Assembly: GCA_002314835.1 (NCBI GenBank)
Contig: DCHM01000020.1
Location: forward strand, 1-15,951
Direction: 5' to 3'
Origin: Clostridiales bacterium UBA1752
Lineage (GTDB): Bacteria > Bacillota > Clostridia > Oscillospirales > CAG-382
Length of the DNA: 15,951 nt
Positions within the stretch are counted from its first letter, which is position 1, and every line of letters begins with the position of its first letter. This document shows positions 5,942 through 14,116 of the stretch, piece after piece. Below the pieces are notes generated by a model, which was given only the letters and a program-made list of their open reading frames with translations, ran no database searches and was not told the DNA's origin. Position numbers and translations under genes: made by a program.

Positions 5942-7629
5942 TGGATTTTCGCAGCGACAAAAACAGACACGGGCTGAAATCACACAGCCTGATTTTGTCT
6001 TGCTTTGCGCTGCTATCGGCAAAGGTTTCCGAGGCCGCCGACAGGTCGGCGGTTTGCAGAGCGCTTACGTCCTCAGGTAGGCTCGATAAGCTGCTCACAT
6101 CGGGCATCTTTGCCGGTTTTTTTAAACAGGTAAAACCGTATTCGAGCGTTTTGCGCCCGTCCAAAAAGGCGTTTTGCAGGTTTACGGGCAGCAGCGTGAT
6201 ACTCGCGGCGATAAAAAAGATTATCGCGATATTGCTGTGCAAGCCGGTGATGACCTTCGGAGCGTTTTTCTTTTTCCTCGGACTGCTGTCGTCGGGAGTT
6301 TTGGTGCTCGGTAAGCTGGGTATGCTGCCGATAACGCCTCAGTACGGCGAATTGATTTTTTGCGCAGCGATGGCGGTATTCGGCTTCCCTTTGATGTTCA
6401 GCCGTAAGCGGCTCGTCGATACTCTCGAGTGCAGTGCCGTATTTAGGCGCGTGTTTATAGACCTGCTCGGCTTTGAAGAGCAAAAATTACACGTCGATGG
6501 CAAGAGCAAGGGCGACGTATTTCTCGTCTTTTTGATTTGCGTCATATTGGCTGCACTGTCATTGCTCGTGCCGATATCTACGATTATACTGTATTCGCTC
6601 TCGGCAATCGCCGTGGTGTTTATTGTCGTAAATCCCGAGGTCGGTGCTCTGTCGGCATTGATATTGCTGCCGATGATGAGCAATCTGACCGTCAATATAT
6701 TGATGATTGTTACCGAATTAGGCTACGTTATCAAGGTTTTGCTAGGCAAGCGCAATTTCAGACTGATGACGTCCGACGTATTGCTGCTGATGTATATGCT
6801 TTACCGCTTGACGCTGTCGGTTTTGGGCGCAGGCGGAACGGAATACGCATTCGTCACGGTCAGCTATTTTGCCGTCCGTAACCTTTTGATAAGCGAGGAT
6901 TCGCACCGCAAGTTTATAAGGTGTGCGTCGGTAGGCGCTACTCTGGCGGCGGTCGTCGCTATGGGCATCAAGCTATGCGGCTTGCTCGGCATCCAAAGGC
7001 ACATACAGTTTATTTTGCAAAACGACGCGCTGTATAACTCGGATGACCTGAGCGTTTATCTCATCGTCTTGCTGCCTATGATATTTGCAGGTGCCTTTTG
7101 CGGCGGCAGGGGACAGAGGTTCGCGTCCTTTGTCAATACCGTCGTAGTGCTCGGATGCATAGTCTGGCTGTACGACAGCAGTCTGTGGGTCGTAGCGGCT
7201 CTGCCGTTAGTGATATTTGCATTGCTCGCGCTAAAAGCCAAGCTGATGTGGGCGGTTTTTGCGGCGTTTGCCCTGCCTTTATTATATACCTTCGGCGAAC
7301 AGATGTCGGTCTCGGCACTTGCCGGAGGCGATATTTACAAGCTCATTTTGTCACAGAGCGGCGCGGTCGGACTGGTAGCCTTTGCCATAGTGGTGCTTTT
7401 GTATATCCAAGCGGTGTTTGCTGCTAAGCGTGACGCGGCAGGCAGTCAGCAGAGATATATCGTATGCGGCGCAGGCACGCTGATTATTACGACGCTTTTA
7501 CTCGGATTTTTTTACGCTGCCGCAGGCAATATCGCCGTGCAGATAGCGTTTTGGATGTCGGCAGGATGCCTCGTCTCCTGCCAAAAGCTTTTGGAAAGGA
7601 TGGCGGCTTTTGATGAAGAATACCAATAA
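5941..7629 (+). CDS. Polytopic membrane protein, O-antigen ligase/polymerase-like topology
   Basis: The protein has 562 residues. After a cytoplasmic, basic N-terminal region of about 85 residues come roughly a dozen or more hydrophobic segments (about 104-124, 135-153, 192-211, 214-230, 234-268, 279-296, 328-350, 370-386, 396-432, 435-450, 475-494, 507-548). A loop near residues 352-382 (QFILQNDALYN, then NSDDLSVYL before a membrane helix) resembles the large loop region of Wzy/WaaL proteins, which link or polymerise lipid-carried glycans. That is a topology-level resemblance only. ATG 5941 overlaps the trmD stop (TAATG); an in-frame ATG at 5872 lies deep inside trmD and is rejected. It occupies the place where rplS often follows trmD, and overlaps the next gene by 17 bases. 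Confidence 0.8.
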   Translation: MDFRSDKNRHGLKSHSLILSCFALLSAKVSEAADRSAVCRALTSSGRLDKLLTSGIFAGFFKQVKPYSSVLRPSKKAFCRFTGSSVILAAIKKIIAILLCKPVMTFGAFFFFLGLLSSGVLVLGKLGMLPITPQYGELIFCAAMAVFGFPLMFSRKRLVDTLECSAVFRRVFIDLLGFEEQKLHVDGKSKGDVFLVFLICVILAALSLLVPISTIILYSLSAIAVVFIVVNPEVGALSALILLPMMSNLTVNILMIVTELGYVIKVLLGKRNFRLMTSDVLLLMYMLYRLTLSVLGAGGTEYAFVTVSYFAVRNLLISEDSHRKFIRCASVGATLAAVVAMGIKLCGLLGIQRHIQFILQNDALYNSDDLSVYLIVLLPMIFAGAFCGGRGQRFASFVNTVVVLGCIVWLYDSSLWVVAALPLVIFALLALKAKLMWAVFAAFALPLLYTFGEQMSVSALAGGDIYKLILSQSGAVGLVAFAIVVLLYIQAVFAAKRDAAGSQQRYIVCGAGTLIITTLLLGFFYAAAGNIAVQIAFWMSAGCLVSCQKLLERMAAFDEEYQ

Positions 7630-8050
7630 TCGCAAAGGCTTATCAATACCCGTAATCGACATTATCATCGTAGTTATCATCGTGTGCGGCATTGCCGCAG
7701 GCGTTATCGGTGCGTCCGAGCGCGGCAACGGCACAGTCAGCGGAGAATACCGCATCGACCTCATGCTGTACGACGCAAACGGCGAAAAAATCCGCCTTTC
7801 GGACGGCAGTCTGCTTTACTTTGACGACGGCAGTCTGCTCGGCACTACAAAAAAGTTTGAGTCCACGGCTTACGCCAGCGGCTCTGAGAAATATAACGCG
7901 TCGGTTTTTGCTTATGCGAGTGACAAGCCCGACGCTCTCTACTGCGGCAACGTGCCGCTGCCAGTGGGCAGTAAGATTACGCTGCATACCAAGACCACGA
8001 GCCTCACCGCCGAGGTTATCGGCTGGAGCGCGATAGGGGAGGGTAAATAA
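7613..8050 (+). CDS. Small single-pass envelope protein, DUF4330-like, first of a pair
   Basis: This 145-residue protein has a short basic N-terminus, one membrane segment (about 12-32) and a polar beta-rich domain outside the membrane. A short internal repeat, DGSLL, occurs twice near residues 64-75. Architecture and size recall the DUF4330 family of Clostridia and cyanobacteria, but I recognise this only from shape. ATG 7613 is chosen over the in-frame TTG at 7610; GGAAAGGA (7593-7600) lies upstream. It overlaps the end of the polytopic gene by 17 bases and its stop overlaps the next start (TAATG), so the three are probably co-translated. Confidence 0.75.
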   Translation: MKNTNNRKGLSIPVIDIIIVVIIVCGIAAGVIGASERGNGTVSGEYRIDLMLYDANGEKIRLSDGSLLYFDDGSLLGTTKKFESTAYASGSEKYNASVFAYASDKPDALYCGNVPLPVGSKITLHTKTTSLTAEVIGWSAIGEGK

Positions 8051-8484
8051 TGAAAAAACTAAAGTTTACCGTCATTGACGCCGCTATCATTCTGCTCGCG
8101 GTCTGTATGATACTGACCGTCGTATTCAGGCAAAAAATAGTCGAAGTCTTTGATATGGACAAGCTTGTCACGGTAGAATATGAGTTTGAGGCAGACTGCG
8201 TTAAGCTGATATGTGCCGAAAAAATCTCGTCCGTGCATAATTTTTACCTTGCGAGCGACCTTACCGAGGTCGGAGAAATAATCGAAATCGACAAGGATTT
8301 CGGCAAGGACCAAGACCCAAACACCGCACGCATCTTCGGCAAGGCACGCGTTACGGCGTCGAGATACGACGACGGATATTACGTTGACGGGCGCTATTTG
8401 CTCGCAGTCGGTTGCACATACACTGTTCGCGACGGATATTCGGAATACGAGATTACGGTCACCGACGTAGCCGTAGTTGAATGA
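8050..8484 (+). CDS. Small single-pass envelope protein, DUF4330-like, second of a pair
   Basis: The 144-residue protein begins MKKLKFTVIDAAIILLAV and has one membrane segment (about 9-27), then a soluble domain ending in a predicted beta strand pattern (YEITVTDVAVVE). It matches its upstream neighbour in size, the V(I)ID lead into the membrane helix and the C-terminal beta domain, so the two may be diverged paralogs. The start overlaps the previous stop by one base. It is the last gene of the ylxM operon as I see it; no clear hairpin terminator follows in 8485-8545. Confidence 0.75.
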   Translation: MKKLKFTVIDAAIILLAVCMILTVVFRQKIVEVFDMDKLVTVEYEFEADCVKLICAEKISSVHNFYLASDLTEVGEIIEIDKDFGKDQDPNTARIFGKARVTASRYDDGYYVDGRYLLAVGCTYTVRDGYSEYEITVTDVAVVE

Positions 8485-8545
8485 TTTTGCCAATTTAGAC
8501 TTTTGAGCGTTTATATATTTTGTCGAATGTTACAATCAAGGTCTA

Positions 8546-8573
8546 TTGAAAATTATTAATTTTATGATATAAT
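8546..8573 (+). promoter_or_regulatory. Promoter of the HPr-like gene
   Basis: TTGAAA (8546-8551), a 16-base spacer and a perfect TATAAT (8568-8573) preceded by TGA, an extended -10. The start codon of the HPr-like gene is 38 bases downstream. It gives this gene transcription independent of the ylxM operon. Confidence 0.85.
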
Positions 8574-8611
8574 AAAGTTAACTATTTATTAGCACTTATC
8601 GGAGGGAAATA

Positions 8612-8881
8612 ATGGTTACAAAGGACATTACGGTCAATATAGAGGTAGGTTTGTGTGCAAAGCCGGCGTCTCACTTCATTCGCACTGCCAATGAGTTTAA
8701 GAGCCGTGTCAAGATAGTCGTTGACGGTGGCAAGGCTACCGCTAACGCCAAGAGCCTCTTATCTGTTTTGGCTCTCGGTATCTCCAAGGGCGACACCATC
8801 ACTCTGATTGCAGAGGGCGATGATGAGCAGGCTGCTATTGACAAGCTCGTTGACCAGATCGAAAACGGTTTTTATCTCTAA
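8612..8881 (+). CDS. HPr/Crh-like regulatory protein with Cys in place of phosphoacceptor His15
   Basis: The 89-residue protein is plainly of the HPr fold: the GL-x-A-[RK]-PA motif at 13-19, the FIRTANEF helix, the DGGKATANAKS loop, and the ALGISKGD turn. HPr normally carries phosphate from enzyme I to sugar permeases on His15. Here the motif reads GLCAKPA, so residue 15 is Cys (tgt at 8654-8656) and Arg17 is Lys. The regulatory serine is kept at Ser48 (KSLLSVL, aligned with Ser46 of B. subtilis HPr). A protein lacking His15 but keeping this serine resembles B. subtilis Crh, which has Gln15 and acts only in CcpA carbon control. GGAGGG (8601-8606) precedes the ATG. It has its own promoter and terminator. 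I leave the symbol blank because ptsH would imply transport function. Confidence 0.9.
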   Translation: MVTKDITVNIEVGLCAKPASHFIRTANEFKSRVKIVVDGGKATANAKSLLSVLALGISKGDTITLIAEGDDEQAAIDKLVDQIENGFYL

Positions 8882-8907
8882 TATTTAGAGCAAATATCAT
8901 AACTTAT

Positions 8908-8946
8908 GCCTGCCCCGTGCCTAAATAGGTCATCGGGGCGGTCTTT
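8908..8946 (+). terminator. Probable terminator after the HPr-like gene
   Basis: CTGCCCCG (8910-8917) pairs with CGGGGCGG (8934-8941, one G-U); a second small CCT/AGG helix lies in the loop. Only a weak T run (TCTTT) follows, so some readthrough into uvrC is likely, and I see no separate promoter for uvrC in the 21 bases that remain. Confidence 0.7.
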
Positions 8947-8967
8947 GTAGGTAGGTGAAGGGACAAA

Positions 8968-10788
8968 GTGACTCGAGAGGAACTGTGGGAAAAAGCCAAG
9001 CTCTTGCCGCTGTCGCCCGGCGTGTATCTCATGCACGGCAAATCCGGCAAGATAATATACGTGGGCAAATCAAGAGCACTCAAAAACCGCGTTTCGAGTT
9101 ATTTTGCGCCTTCATCGCACCACCGCGGCAAGACTGCTCGCATGGTGGCGGCGGTTGACGATTTTGAGGTTTATCTGACCAGCACCGAGCTCGAAGCGCT
9201 CTTGCAGGAAAATCAGTTTATAAAGCAATTTACGCCGCATTATAATATCAAGCTCAAGGACGGCGGCGGATATCCTTATATCCGCATAAGCGACGGACCG
9301 TACCCCGATATTTCGATGGTATGGAAGCGCACCGCGACTGGCAGGTATTTTGGACCTTACTCTTCCGCAGGCGTCGCCAAAGCGATAGTCGAGACTGCCA
9401 AGGCGACCTTTGGCATCCCTACCTGCGGCAAGGACTTTCCCAAAGACATTGGCAAGGGCAGACCCTGCCTCAATTATCAGATAGGGCGTTGCATAGGCGT
9501 TTGCCGCAAGGGTGGCGTCAGCCAGAGCGAATACGCCGAAATCATCGCCGGAGCGACACACTTTTTGCGCGGTGATTACAGCTTTTTGATTAGTGAGCTC
9601 GAGCAAAAGATGAATAAGGCAGCCGAGCATCTCAATTACGAGCTTGCCGCACGTTGCCGCGATATGATAAGGGCGGTCAAGCGCATAGGCGACAAGCAGC
9701 AGATAGTCGCAAACCGCGACATCGACTGCGACACGGTAGGCTATTACGCCGACGAGCTCGGAGCGGAGCTCGTAGTGCTGTTTATACGCCGCGGCGCGAT
9801 AGTTGACAGAGAGAGCTTTGACTTCGGTGCGGACGAAATCATCGATGAGCAGAGCCTTACGGGATTTTTACAGCATTTCTATTCGGTCAGAGGCTACGTG
9901 CCGCCCAAGGTTTACGTAGGCTATCAAGCCGAGGACAGTGAGCTCGGGCTTTTGTCCGAGTATCTTACCTCGCTGACCGGAGCCAAGGTTTCGGTATGCG
10001 TACCCAAACGCGGCATCCAAAAGAGCCTCACCGAGACTGCCGCCACCAACGCAAAAGAGCTGTTGCTCCACGCGCGCAAGGTGGAGGAAAAGCGCACGGG
10101 AACGCTCGCGGAGGTTGCGGAGTTTCTGCATCTGCCGGTGCTGCCCGACCGCATAGAATCGTACGATATTTCAAACAGCGGCACCGAGCTTGCCTCCTGC
10201 GGTATGATAGTTATGGACAAGGGCAGGTTTGCAAAGCGCAAATACCGCTCGTTTAATATATCCGAGGATATAACCGACGACTGCACCATGCTGAAAGAAG
10301 CGTTAAACAGGCGCTTTGACCACGGCACCGATGAGACTGGGTGGGAGTACCCCGACCTCATACTCATGGACGGCGGAGTACAGCAGACGCTCACCTGCCG
10401 CGAGGTGCTGTCAGAGCACGGACTCTGCATACCCGTATTCGGTATGATAAAGGACGAGCACCACAAAACCCGCACTCTCACAGACGGCGAGAGCGAAATC
10501 GGGCTTATCAGACGGCAGGACCTCTTTGTGTTTTTTTACAAGATACAGGAGGAGGTTCACCGCTATTCGCTCGAGCGCATGGACGTGCGCAGACGCAAAA
10601 AGGTAAAGCAGTCGAGCCTTACCACCGTCAAGGGTGTAGGCGAGGCAAAAGCCAAGGCACTGCTTACGCATTTCGGTACCCTGCAGGCGCTCAAGGCAGC
10701 GACCGCCGACGACATCGCGGCAGTCAAGGGCATAAAGCCCGAGACGGCGCAGGCTATATATAATTTTTTGAAAGAGGATAAAAAATGA
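8968..10788 (+). CDS. uvrC: Excinuclease ABC subunit C (UvrC)
   Basis: UvrC makes the two incisions around a bulky DNA lesion handed over by UvrA and UvrB. The 606-residue protein has the GIY-YIG nuclease in PGVYLMHG...IIYVGKSR (17-35). A four-Cys set follows (C153, C167, C175, C179), as in UvrC proteins reported to hold an iron-sulfur cluster. Next come the UvrB-binding UVR helix pair (about 203-238), the RNase H-like C-terminal nuclease with D400 (SYDISNSG), D468 (LMDGG) and H531 (EEVHRYSLERM), and two helix-hairpin-helix units (about 551-600). The start is GTG with GAAGGGA just upstream. Its TGA overlaps the rsmD ATG (ATGA). It heads the second plus-strand operon. Confidence 0.97.
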   Translation: MTREELWEKAKLLPLSPGVYLMHGKSGKIIYVGKSRALKNRVSSYFAPSSHHRGKTARMVAAVDDFEVYLTSTELEALLQENQFIKQFTPHYNIKLKDGGGYPYIRISDGPYPDISMVWKRTATGRYFGPYSSAGVAKAIVETAKATFGIPTCGKDFPKDIGKGRPCLNYQIGRCIGVCRKGGVSQSEYAEIIAGATHFLRGDYSFLISELEQKMNKAAEHLNYELAARCRDMIRAVKRIGDKQQIVANRDIDCDTVGYYADELGAELVVLFIRRGAIVDRESFDFGADEIIDEQSLTGFLQHFYSVRGYVPPKVYVGYQAEDSELGLLSEYLTSLTGAKVSVCVPKRGIQKSLTETAATNAKELLLHARKVEEKRTGTLAEVAEFLHLPVLPDRIESYDISNSGTELASCGMIVMDKGRFAKRKYRSFNISEDITDDCTMLKEALNRRFDHGTDETGWEYPDLILMDGGVQQTLTCREVLSEHGLCIPVFGMIKDEHHKTRTLTDGESEIGLIRRQDLFVFFYKIQEEVHRYSLERMDVRRRKKVKQSSLTTVKGVGEAKAKALLTHFGTLQALKAATADDIAAVKGIKPETAQAIYNFLKEDKK

Positions 10789-11327
10789 GGATAATCACAG
10801 GCATCGCACGCGGTGTAAAACTCGATACGTTACCCGGCGACGACACCCGCCCTACGGGCGAAAAAGCCAAGGAGGGCATATTCTCCGCAATACAGTTTGA
10901 CCTGCAGGACCGCAAGGTTCTCGACCTTTTTGCAGGCAGCGGACAGCTCTCGCTCGAAGCCCTGTCACGCGGTGCCGAAAGCGCCGTAATGGTTGACGCG
11001 TCACGTGCCTCCTGCGAGCTTATCAAGGCAAACGCCACGCACGCCAAGCTGATGCCAAAGTGCAAGGTAGTCTGCCTCGATTACAAAGAGTATATCCGCG
11101 CGGCAGAGGGCAAGGAAAAATTCGGGCTCGTCTTCCTCGACCCGCCTTACGCCAGCGATTACGCTGCCAAGGCGTTTGAGTCTCTCGAGAGGGCAGGACT
11201 GCTCGCTGACGACTGCATAGTCGTATTTGAGACGCCTGCCGACAAGATATCGGCGCCGTACGACGGTTGGGAGCAAAAGTTATACAGATACGGCATAGCG
11301 CACGTTTCGATTTTGCGCCGCAAATAA
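10785..11327 (+). CDS. rsmD: 16S rRNA (guanine-966-N2)-methyltransferase RsmD
   Basis: RsmD methylates G966 of 16S rRNA on the assembled 30S subunit. The 180-residue protein has the N-terminal RPTGEKAKEGIF segment, the SAM-binding motif I DLFAGSGQLSLE (47-58) and the catalytic LDPPY (118-122), the N4/N2-type NPPY-like motif. AAAGAGG (10771-10777) precedes the ATG, which overlaps the uvrC stop. The pairing of rsmD with coaD downstream is the common bacterial arrangement. Confidence 0.95.
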   Translation: MRIITGIARGVKLDTLPGDDTRPTGEKAKEGIFSAIQFDLQDRKVLDLFAGSGQLSLEALSRGAESAVMVDASRASCELIKANATHAKLMPKCKVVCLDYKEYIRAAEGKEKFGLVFLDPPYASDYAAKAFESLERAGLLADDCIVVFETPADKISAPYDGWEQKLYRYGIAHVSILRRK

Positions 11328-11345
11328 TAAAGCAGAGGATATATC

Positions 11346-11813
11346 ATGACAGCAGTTATCGCAGGTAGTTTTGACCCAATAACCACCGGGCATATAGACA
11401 TTATAGAGCGCGCCTACAAGCTATTCGGCAACGTGGTGGTGCTCGTCGCAGTCAATAGCGAAAAGCATTATCATTTTTCGCGTTCTTTAAGAGCCGAGGC
11501 AATACGCGCTTGCTTTGCAGGCCGCAAAAACATTAAGGTCGAGGAGTGGAATGGTCTCACGGCAGATTACGTTTCGCAGCTCGGCGACGCGGTTATCGTG
11601 CGCGGCTCGCGCAGCGGTGCCGAATACGAGGCTGAAAAAGACCTCTACGACGTCAATTCGGTTTTGGGCGCACCCGAGACTATCATTTTGCCGTCCAAAA
11701 ACGAGCTGAGATACGTAAGCTCGACGTTTGTCAGAGAGCTTTTGAGATATAATAAGGACGTCAGCAGCTTTGTGCCTGCGCCTGCGCTCGCAGTATTAAA
11801 AAAAGAACTATGA
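11346..11813 (+). CDS. coaD: Phosphopantetheine adenylyltransferase (CoaD)
   Basis: This enzyme makes dephospho-CoA from 4'-phosphopantetheine and ATP. The 155-residue protein has the nucleotidyltransferase start AGSFDPITTGH (6-16) with the HxGH-equivalent TTGH, the VRGSRSGAEYE phosphopantetheine loop (85-95) and the ATP-binding YVSSTFVR (123-130, the ISSTxxR motif). AGAGGA (11334-11339) lies 6 bases before the ATG. It follows rsmD after 18 bases. Its TGA overlaps the next ATG (ATGA at 11810-11813). Confidence 0.97.
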   Translation: MTAVIAGSFDPITTGHIDIIERAYKLFGNVVVLVAVNSEKHYHFSRSLRAEAIRACFAGRKNIKVEEWNGLTADYVSQLGDAVIVRGSRSGAEYEAEKDLYDVNSVLGAPETIILPSKNELRYVSSTFVRELLRYNKDVSSFVPAPALAVLKKEL

Positions 11814-13102
11814 TTCATATAAAAAAATGCACCCTTAGCTATCAGCGCGAGCCGCTACTGGCTCCGTTTGGTTTTAAGGGCGGATATTTGTCCGAGCTTT
11901 GGCAACCGATAGTCAAGATAGAGAGCGACGGCTTTGTCGCCGTCTGTCCGTCGGTGCAGAGCGTGCTGTGGTCTGACGCGAGGGTTTTTGTCTCAAACAG
12001 CGAGACGGACGGCAACAAAAAGATGCTCGCCATCACCGAGAGGGCGTGCGAAATGCTGTCGGGACAGTCGTTTGAGCGTCCCGACACGGTAACGCCTTAC
12101 CTTGCCGAAAGTCTATATGATTATGCGGCAAAGGTCTGTGGCTTTGCGCCTGCAAAGACCTTTGTGCTCAATGCGCTCGTCGGCATAGACTTTGCGCTCT
12201 GGATGCTATACGCCGCGTCAAACGGCATTACCGACTTTGACGGCATTATCCCTGATGAATACAAGGGCACATTTGACAGCCGCCACGGGAGCCTCGCACA
12301 CATACCGCTCGTCAGCTATGCGGTTGACGGCGACAGCCTCAGAGGACTGCTTGACGGCGGCACCGCACTCTTAAAGATAAAGCTCGGGCGCCACGTCGAG
12401 GGCGACAATGGTTCGCAAGCCGATATGGCTTCCATGCTCGAATGGGACGTAAACAGGGTAAAGCAGATACACGCGATAGCAGAGCAATATACTACCGACA
12501 AAACCAAGGACGGCAGGATAAGATATTATTTTGACGCCAACGGCAGATACGACACCAAGGCAAGGTTTGAGGCGCTTTTGGACGCTATGTACGGCGTCGG
12601 AGCATTAAAGCAAACCGAGCTTATCGAGGAGCCGTTTGCAGAGGATAACGAAATAGACGTTCACTCTCTCGGCGCGGTAATAGGCGCCGACGAATCGGCA
12701 CATTCGCTCTCCGACCTGCAAAAGAGGCTCGCGCTCGGCTACAGAGCGGTAGCGTTAAAGCCGGCGGCAAAAACTCTGTCGGTTTCGTTTGCGATGGCTG
12801 ACGCGGCTATCAAATCGGGCGCAGGATGCCTGACCGCAGACCTTACGGTCAATCCGTTGCTTGCCATGTGGAACCGCCAGTTTGCCTCGCGCATCAAGGC
12901 CATGCCCGGCATGAAGGTCGGCTGCGTCGAGGTCAACGGCGACCAAAACTACGTTAATTGGCAGCAGATGTGCACTCTCTTGCCTCAGGGACTGAGCTGG
13001 CAGGATGCGGTGGGCGGTGCTTTTTTGGCAGATAAGGATTTTTATTATAATTCCGGCAGGCTGTTTGGCACAAACGGCTACGCCGCAGTATTTGAGAGGT
13101 AA
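11810..13102 (+). CDS. Enolase-superfamily enzyme, muconate-lactonizing/dipeptide epimerase subgroup
   Basis: These enzymes abstract a proton alpha to a carboxylate using Mg2+ and paired lysines in a TIM barrel. The 430-residue protein has an N-terminal capping domain and barrel motifs in order: the KxK pair K189-K191 in LLKIKLG, metal ligands D242 (DANG), E274 (EEPF) and D294 (GADES), and the opposing lysine K317 (ALKPA). KxK with an opposing Lys is the muconate-lactonizing/dipeptide-epimerase pattern, not the His-Asp mandelate racemase pattern. The substrate is not deducible. It is longer than typical dipeptide epimerases (about 350-370), with an extended middle (190-240). It overlaps coaD by four bases, and the next gene, an NAD-linked dehydrogenase, starts 4 bases after its stop, suggesting a shared metabolic step. 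Confidence 0.85.
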   Translation: MIHIKKCTLSYQREPLLAPFGFKGGYLSELWQPIVKIESDGFVAVCPSVQSVLWSDARVFVSNSETDGNKKMLAITERACEMLSGQSFERPDTVTPYLAESLYDYAAKVCGFAPAKTFVLNALVGIDFALWMLYAASNGITDFDGIIPDEYKGTFDSRHGSLAHIPLVSYAVDGDSLRGLLDGGTALLKIKLGRHVEGDNGSQADMASMLEWDVNRVKQIHAIAEQYTTDKTKDGRIRYYFDANGRYDTKARFEALLDAMYGVGALKQTELIEEPFAEDNEIDVHSLGAVIGADESAHSLSDLQKRLALGYRAVALKPAAKTLSVSFAMADAAIKSGAGCLTADLTVNPLLAMWNRQFASRIKAMPGMKVGCVEVNGDQNYVNWQQMCTLLPQGLSWQDAVGGAFLADKDFYYNSGRLFGTNGYAAVFER

Positions 13103-13105
13103 AAT

Positions 13106-14089
13106 ATGAAAGTTGCCATTATCATGAATAAGGGTTCGAGAGACATAGTAATCGACCAAAAAACCATTGACCGACTCAAAGGCTTCGGCGAGCTCGCCGT
13201 CTCTGAGAGCAACGGCATAGACGAAATCAAAGCCGCCGTCAAGGACGCCGACGTAGCTATCACCTCGTGGGGCAACGCGCCTATCGACAACGAGATTTTG
13301 GCACTCTGCCCAAATCTCAAGCTCGTTTGTCACGCCGCAGGCAGTGTCAAGCCTATCGTCAGCGACGATTTGTGGGCAAAGGGCGTCAGAGTTACGTCGT
13401 CCGCCTGTTGTCTTTCTATGGGCGTCAGTGAAACTGCGCTCGGCTACACCATTTCGGCGTGCAAAAATCTCTTTAACCTCAACACCTCGGTTCACGCAGG
13501 CGGCTGGAATGAAGGCAAAGAAAACATCCGCGAGCTATACGACATAACCGTCGGCATAGTCGGCTTTGGCTGGGCAGGCAGGCACTACTGCGAGCTGCTC
13601 GCTCCGTTTGACGTGCAAAAGGTAGTTTACGACCCGTTTGCAAAAAAGGAAGCCGTCGAAGCTCTCGGCGCAAAGCTCGTTTCGTTTGAAGAACTGCTCA
13701 AAGTTTCGGACGTCGTTTCGGTACACGCACCTTCGATTGATTCGACCTATCACATGTTTAACGCAGATACATTAAAACTGATGAAAAAGGACGCCGTCCT
13801 CATCAACACCGCACGCGGCACTTTGATAGACGAGGACGCGCTCTACAATCACATGAAGGCAGGCAACCTTAAATACGCTTGCCTCGACGTGCGCGACCCC
13901 GAGCCTCCCGTAGCTCCCGACAAGCTCGCAGAATTGCCAAACTGCATTATGAGCCCTCACCTTGCCGGACTTGCAAAAAACGGCTTGTTTAAGATAGGCA
14001 AGCACGTCTGCGAGGAAATAGACAGGTATATTGCAGGTCAAAAGATGATAGGCGAAGTCACCAAAGAAATGCTCGCCACTATGGCGTAA
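13106..14089 (+). CDS. D-isomer 2-hydroxyacid dehydrogenase, phosphoglycerate dehydrogenase-like
   Basis: The family reduces 2-oxoacids or oxidises D-2-hydroxyacids with NAD(P). The 327-residue protein has the Rossmann motif GFGWAG (153-158), Asp176 in VVYDPF at the usual NAD-selecting position, and the catalytic set R237 (NTARG), E266 (DPEPP) and H285 (SPHLAG). It lacks the C-terminal ACT domain of some SerA proteins. GAGAGG (13094-13099) lies within the end of the enolase-superfamily gene. Candidates are hydroxypyruvate, glyoxylate or another 2-oxoacid, but the sequence does not decide. Co-location with an enolase-superfamily enzyme suggests sugar-acid or amino-acid-derived substrates. Confidence 0.9.
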   Translation: MKVAIIMNKGSRDIVIDQKTIDRLKGFGELAVSESNGIDEIKAAVKDADVAITSWGNAPIDNEILALCPNLKLVCHAAGSVKPIVSDDLWAKGVRVTSSACCLSMGVSETALGYTISACKNLFNLNTSVHAGGWNEGKENIRELYDITVGIVGFGWAGRHYCELLAPFDVQKVVYDPFAKKEAVEALGAKLVSFEELLKVSDVVSVHAPSIDSTYHMFNADTLKLMKKDAVLINTARGTLIDEDALYNHMKAGNLKYACLDVRDPEPPVAPDKLAELPNCIMSPHLAGLAKNGLFKIGKHVCEEIDRYIAGQKMIGEVTKEMLATMA

Positions 14090-14116
14090 ATCTATTTTAC
14101 AAAGAGGCGTATTTTA

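Noticed and set aside
7610..7612. TTG start for the first DUF4330-like gene.
   Set aside because: The next codon is ATG (7613), with suitable RBS spacing; ATG is preferred.
12755..13495. Minus-strand frame of 246 codons across the enolase-superfamily and dehydrogenase genes.
   Set aside because: Both plus-strand proteins have complete catalytic motifs; this frame is a shadow produced by their codon pattern.
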